Origin: CAVZLD01 sp964522605
GTDB lineage: Bacteria > Planctomycetota > Planctomycetia > Pirellulales > Pirellulaceae
Direction: 5' to 3'
Length of the DNA stretch: 10,454 nucleotides
NCBI GenBank assembly: GCA_964522605.1
Contig: CAZFWV010000244.1
Location: forward strand, 1-10,454
A program made the position numbers and the translations under genes. The notes beneath the pieces are model-generated. The model was not told the origin of the DNA. It searched no databases and worked only from the letters and a program-made list of their open reading frames with translations. Shown piece after piece: positions 6,961-10,454 of this stretch; the first letter of the stretch is position 1; every line of letters starts with the position of its first letter.

Positions 6961-9654
6961 ATGGTCGGCACGCGCAGTCGCAATCGACGGATCGGAATTC
7001 GGGATCGACTGGGGCAATTGACGTACCGGGCCGCCTGCCGCTTGATGGGAGACGAGGATGGCGAAGTACGGCTGCGCCAAGGCGGACGGTTTGAGATCGA
7101 CCTGGCGCGTGACGTCTATTTGGGCGGCGACACGCTCCGTGTGCGTGTTCCCGATCCGGAACTGCCGACGCTCGAGGCGATCGTTACGATCGTCGAGATG
7201 GTGAACCGGCCCAAAGGCCTGCATCTGTACTGCGAGCACTGCCAGACGTGTTGTGACCACATTGCCGCCGTACTCGGCATGGTGCTCGATGAAAAGTTGA
7301 CGCTCGGTCTCGCGGCCCGTCCGGATCCATCCGAGCCGATCGAACTGTTGACGGAAACCGAACTCCTACAGAGGGCTTTGGCCGATCGTCAGGAACGTGC
7401 TGCGACAGAGAAGATGATCCTGCGGTCCTTGGATTCCTCCCAGCCGTGGACCGACTACACGATCACCAGCCAGCACTCGGGAAAGACTTACCGCGTTTCG
7501 CTGCGCGGTTTGGAGCCCGGGCAATCGTACTGTACATGTCCAGACTTTCGGACGAATCACCTGGGAACCTGTAAGCACATCCTCCACGCGCAGGCGAAGA
7601 TCCAGAAGCGGTTTTCTCGCGCCAAGCTGGACAAACCGTACCGAAGGAAAACACTTTCTCTGCGCCTCGATTATGGCGAACAGCTTGGACTTCGATTCAA
7701 CTTGCCTCATCGGCTCGATGACGATGTCGCAAGCATCCTCGGCTCCTTCCGCGATCGAACGTTTGATGATGTCGATGCGTTGTTGAAGATCATGCGGAAG
7801 CTCGAACGAGCAGGTCACACGCTACATGTCTATCCCGACGCTGAGGAATTCATTGAACAGCGGCTGCTGCAAAGGCGGCTGGCCCACGCCGCAAGCGAGA
7901 TCCGAAAGGATCCGGCCAGCCATCCGCTAAGAAACGAGTTGCTGCGTGCCGAGTTGCTGCCCTATCAATTGGATGGGATCGCTTTCGCTGTTGGCGCGGG
8001 CCGTGCTGTCCTGGCCGACGATATGGGGCTCGGCAAGACGATTCAGGGCATCGGCGTGGCCGAGCTCTTGGCACGACTCGCCGACATCGAACGCGTGCTG
8101 ATCGTCTGTCCCGCTTCGCTGAAGAGTCAGTGGCGCAGTGAGATCAATCGCTTCTGCGATCGCACCAGTCAATTGGTCCTCGGAAGCGGTGAAGAACGGA
8201 GTGCGCAATACCGGAGTGATACGTTCTTCACCATCTGCAATTACGAACAGGTGCTACGCGACCATGCGACAATCGAAAATACTCCCTGGGACCTGATCAT
8301 TCTGGATGAAGGACAGCGGATCAAGAATTGGGAGTCCAAAACGTCTCAACTGATCAAGAGCCTCAAGTCGCGTTTTGCCTTGGTCCTGTCCGGAACGCCG
8401 CTGGAAAATCGTTTGGAAGAATTGTACACGGTTGTGCGGTTCATTGATGATCGCCGGCTTGGGCCTGCGTATCGCTTCATGCATCGACACCGCGTCGTCG
8501 ACGAACGGGGACGCGTCGAGGGTTATCGCAATCTGGGTGAAGTGCGAGAATCCCTGAAGCCCGTTCTGTTGCGGCGCACGCGCAGTAGTGTCATGCAGGA
8601 GCTGCCAGAACGCAGCACCGAGATTGTCCGCATTCGTCCCACGGAGGAACAATGGAACCTGAGCGAAGAATACGTCGGGAGAGTCGGGCAGATTGTCCGT
8701 AAGAAGTATCTCACCGAGATGGATCTGCTGCGAATCCAGAAGTATCTGTTGATGGCACGAATGGCCTGCGACAGCACGTTCCTCGTGAACAAGGAGCCAC
8801 CCGGGTACAGCAGCAAATTAGAGCGACTGCAGGAGCTGCTGGACGAGTTTGCCGCGGAATCGGACCGAAAGCTGGTTCTGTTCAGCGAATGGACGACCAT
8901 GCTGAACCTGGTCGAACCGATCCTGTCGCAGGTGGGTCTGGACTTTGTGCGCCTCGACGGCCAAGTGCCACAGAAGAAGCGTCAGCAATTGGTGCATCGC
9001 TTCCAGAACGAGGCGGATTGCCGCGCAATCATCATGAGTAACGCGGGCAGCACGGGCCTGAACCTGCAAGCCGCAAACACGGTCATCAATCTCGATCTGC
9101 CGTGGAATCCCGCCGTTCTGGAGCAACGCATCGCGCGCGCCCATCGGATGGGCCAACAGCAACCGGTCCAGGTGTATCTGTTGGTTACCGAGGATACGAT
9201 CGAGGAGCGATTGCTCGGAACCCTGTCGGCCAAACACGACTTGGCCTTGGCCGCTTTGGATGTGGACTCGGATGTATCGGAAGTCGAACTGCGTAGTGGC
9301 ATGGACGAACTCAAACGCCGGCTAGAGCAATTGATTGGCCAAACGCCACCGGCTCCGATCGATCAGTCACAGCAGTCGGCCGTGGAGCTCGAAGCGCGAC
9401 AGATCGCAGCACGGCGTGAAAAAGTTGCGGCTGCAAGCGGAGAACTTCTCGGCGCGGCAATCAACCTGGTTGGCGAGTTAATCGACAATGGCAAAATGCC
9501 CGACGACGGAACCGTGAAGCAGATTCGAGCCGGCTTGGATGAATGCGTCCAGCGCGATCCTGACGGCCGATACCAGGTCCGCTTCACACTGCCGGATGAA
9601 CACGCTTTGAACAGCTTGGCCGCGACGCTGGCGAAGCTGCTGGTATCGAAATGA
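6961..9654 (+). CDS. SWI2/SNF2-family helicase with SWIM zinc finger
   Basis: This 897-residue protein is an SF2 ATPase of the SNF2 group, expected to translocate on double-stranded DNA and remodel or clear protein-DNA complexes in the cytoplasm. The N-terminal part carries a SWIM finger: C191, C193, C204 and H206 (CxCx10CxH). A shorter Cys/His cluster lies upstream: C91, C94, C98 and H100. The ATPase core shows LLPYQLDGIAFA (332-343), Walker A DDMGLGKT (353-360), motif Ia IVCPASLKSQW (381-391), Walker B DEGQ (449-452) followed by RIKN, motif III SGTPLENR (477-484), FSEW (641-644), SNAGSTGLNLQAA (693-705) and motif VI QRIARAHRMGQQ (722-733). All key residues are present. A mostly helical extension (about 770-897) is unrecognised. 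Start and ribosome-binding site are clear, and the stop overlaps the next gene by ATGA. Bacterial SWIM-SNF2 proteins are widespread, mostly with unproven roles in transcription recycling or repair. Confidence 0.95.
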   Translation: MVGTRSRNRRIGIRDRLGQLTYRAACRLMGDEDGEVRLRQGGRFEIDLARDVYLGGDTLRVRVPDPELPTLEAIVTIVEMVNRPKGLHLYCEHCQTCCDHIAAVLGMVLDEKLTLGLAARPDPSEPIELLTETELLQRALADRQERAATEKMILRSLDSSQPWTDYTITSQHSGKTYRVSLRGLEPGQSYCTCPDFRTNHLGTCKHILHAQAKIQKRFSRAKLDKPYRRKTLSLRLDYGEQLGLRFNLPHRLDDDVASILGSFRDRTFDDVDALLKIMRKLERAGHTLHVYPDAEEFIEQRLLQRRLAHAASEIRKDPASHPLRNELLRAELLPYQLDGIAFAVGAGRAVLADDMGLGKTIQGIGVAELLARLADIERVLIVCPASLKSQWRSEINRFCDRTSQLVLGSGEERSAQYRSDTFFTICNYEQVLRDHATIENTPWDLIILDEGQRIKNWESKTSQLIKSLKSRFALVLSGTPLENRLEELYTVVRFIDDRRLGPAYRFMHRHRVVDERGRVEGYRNLGEVRESLKPVLLRRTRSSVMQELPERSTEIVRIRPTEEQWNLSEEYVGRVGQIVRKKYLTEMDLLRIQKYLLMARMACDSTFLVNKEPPGYSSKLERLQELLDEFAAESDRKLVLFSEWTTMLNLVEPILSQVGLDFVRLDGQVPQKKRQQLVHRFQNEADCRAIIMSNAGSTGLNLQAANTVINLDLPWNPAVLEQRIARAHRMGQQQPVQVYLLVTEDTIEERLLGTLSAKHDLALAALDVDSDVSEVELRSGMDELKRRLEQLIGQTPPAPIDQSQQSAVELEARQIAARREKVAAASGELLGAAINLVGELIDNGKMPDDGTVKQIRAGLDECVQRDPDGRYQVRFTLPDEHALNSLAATLAKLLVSK

Positions 9655-10049
9655 AAACGCGAGCCTACTATGCCGACACCGACGCAGGCGGAGTCGTCTA
9701 TTACGCGAACTACCTGCGCTGGCTGGAAATGGCCCGCTACGAGTTTCTGGAACAATTCGGTAGGCCGCTCACCGAGTATGTTCGCCGGGGGTGTAACTTC
9801 GCGGTTGCCCACCTGGAGATCGATTATCTGACTCCGACCATTTTGGGTGATGAGGTTGAGGTCGAGACCCAGGTCGAACGGGTGCGGCGTGTGCGATTCA
9901 TGCTCAATCAGAATGTAAAGCGTTGTGCCGATGGTCAAGATCTGGCGAAAGCCAAGCTGACACTGGCCTGTCTCTCACCAGAAGGAAAACTCACCGCTTT
10001 GCCGGATGATCTGGCCGACGCGATGCAGCGCCTTGTGGACCGGAGTTGA
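9651..10049 (+). CDS. YbgC/FadM-like acyl-CoA thioesterase (4HBT hotdog fold)
   Basis: This 132-residue protein is expected to hydrolyse acyl-CoA thioesters; substrate chain length cannot be read from the sequence. The N-terminus carries the family signature YYADTDAGGVVYYANYLRWL (6-25). D11, in TDAGG, lines up with the catalytic Asp of Pseudomonas 4-hydroxybenzoyl-CoA thioesterase and of YbgC. The following long helix (about EMARYEFLEQFG) and the strand with VAHLEIDYLTPTILGDEVEVET fit the hotdog layout. Length is normal for the YbgC family (about 130-140). The ATG overlaps the helicase stop as ATGA and has no strong Shine-Dalgarno of its own, so translation is probably coupled. YbgC proteins in proteobacteria sit by tol-pal genes; no tol-pal genes are seen here. 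Alternative names within the same fold (FadM, 4HBT) are possible, so no symbol is given. Confidence 0.92.
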   Translation: MKTRAYYADTDAGGVVYYANYLRWLEMARYEFLEQFGRPLTEYVRRGCNFAVAHLEIDYLTPTILGDEVEVETQVERVRRVRFMLNQNVKRCADGQDLAKAKLTLACLSPEGKLTALPDDLADAMQRLVDRS

Positions 10050-10086
10050 GGCGAGCGATACTCCTGTTGGACCGAAAGAGAAGAGG

Positions 10087-10168
10087 GAAACCACGGATTT
10101 GACGGAGTGTACGGATCGGCACGGACCGATCGGTGGACATCCGTCTCATCCGTTGGATCTGTGGTTTC
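10087..10168. repeat. Palindromic repeat between thioesterase and Tat-protein genes
   Basis: Positions 10087-10106 pair with 10149-10168 along all 20 positions, four of them G-T wobbles in the + strand transcript. The next block, 10111-10116 (ACGGAT), pairs with 10139-10144 (ATCCGT). At the centre, 10114-10119 (GATCGG) can pair with 10126-10131 (CCGATC), and ACCGATCGGT at 10125-10134 is itself palindromic. ACGGA or CGGAT units recur along the 5' arm, as in CCACGGAT-type palindromic repeats that I recall from several bacterial phyla including planctomycetes. It begins 38 bases after the thioesterase stop and may act as a processing or termination structure for the helicase-thioesterase mRNA. 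Wobbles on one strand suggest either decay of a repeat or selection as RNA. Confidence 0.7.
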
Positions 10169-10242
10169 TTCTGGGTCTTCGGTTCCGCTCGACTCGTGCA
10201 CCACAACCAGATCGTGGCAGCGTGGGGAACGGCAAGGTGCCT

Positions 10243-10249
10243 GGAAGGA
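10243..10249 (+). promoter_or_regulatory. Ribosome-binding site of the Tat-protein gene
   Basis: GGAAGGA lies 8 bases before the ATG at 10258 and 11 before the ATG at 10261. It overlaps the upstream ATG at 10249 and so argues against that one as the start. Confidence 0.5.
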
Positions 10250-10257
10250 TGAGAAGG

Positions 10258-10454
10258 ATGATGCTTGATCACCGTCTATCGCGTCGCCGGTTTCTTCAGG
10301 CTTCTGCCGGAGTTGCCTGCGCTGCTCCGACTCTTCACGTGCGAGGTGGCGAAGCGACATCTCATGCGATGGAAGAATCTGGTTCGACTGACCATTTTTC
10401 GTATCGCCTGCAGTCGCCGGGAACCTACATGGATTCGCAATGCGATCACAAAGC
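10258..10454 (+). CDS. Twin-arginine (Tat) exported protein, 3' partial
   Basis: The first 65 codons of a gene that runs off the window. The N-terminus has a clear Tat motif, SRRRFLQ (8-14), followed by a short weakly hydrophobic stretch (ASAGVACAAPTL). The product is probably folded in the cytoplasm and then exported. The mature part begins around HVRGGEATSHAMEES and contains FSYRLQSPGTYMDSQCDHK at the edge. I do not recognise the family with certainty. This edge sequence faintly recalls planctomycete Tat-exported sialidase/BNR-repeat proteins, which is a weak lead only. The start could equally be 10261; both keep the Tat motif. The gene is separated from the thioesterase gene by a palindromic repeat, so it probably has its own promoter in the 208-bp gap, though none was convincingly identified. 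Confidence 0.75.
   Translation, partial: MMLDHRLSRRRFLQASAGVACAAPTLHVRGGEATSHAMEESGSTDHFSYRLQSPGTYMDSQCDHK

Noticed and set aside
6624..7094. A 156-codon plus-strand frame overlapping the helicase start
   Set aside because: It runs into the helicase gene in another frame. The helicase has a strong AAGGAG site and conserved protein motifs, while this frame has neither.
6961..10049. A DISARM-like or other phage-defence system built on the SNF2 helicase
   Set aside because: DISARM uses a SNF2-type helicase, but no methyltransferase, DrmA/B/C-like, nuclease or other defence gene is present within the window. The only partner is a YbgC-like thioesterase.

Overview
The window looks like a piece of a Planctomycetota chromosome, probably of the Pirellula/Rhodopirellula type. 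This is inferred from gene content. It carries a giant secreted protein with a planctomycete-style N-terminus (LERLECRLALA), SdrD_B-like calcium-loop modules, a cohesin-like domain and a dockerin. It also holds a Tat-exported protein, a short sigma-70 factor, and GC-rich palindromic repeats between genes. No RNA genes, CRISPR arrays, phage genes or transposase genes were seen.

Layout. Positions 1-596 (+) hold the 3' part of a two-domain sigma-70 family factor whose start lies outside the window. Positions 597-855 are a convergent gap that is mostly filled by a 153-bp palindromic, MITE/REP-like element (703-855). Positions 856-6267 (-) encode an 1803-residue mosaic exported protein. It reads as five consecutive SdrD_B-like modules into which other domains are inserted: three proprotein-convertase P domains, one beta-propeller-like region and one jelly-roll-like region. 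A cohesin-like domain, a dockerin with two intact calcium loops and a 137-residue unexplained tail follow. Positions 6268-6960 form a 693-bp divergent intergenic region with no convincing gene but two hairpins. Positions 6961-9654 (+) encode a SWI2/SNF2-type helicase with SWIM zinc-finger motifs. It overlaps by ATGA a YbgC-like hotdog acyl-CoA thioesterase (9651-10049, +). A second palindromic element (about 10087-10168) follows. The 5' end of a gene for a twin-arginine signal protein (10258 to the window end, +) closes the window.

How the parts relate. Only the helicase and thioesterase look like one transcription and translation unit. The sigma factor, mosaic protein and Tat protein appear to be independent neighbours. 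The most interesting material is the guest-in-host domain architecture of the mosaic protein and the element whose right edge coincides with that gene's stop codon. I see no clear new multi-gene system such as a defence island.
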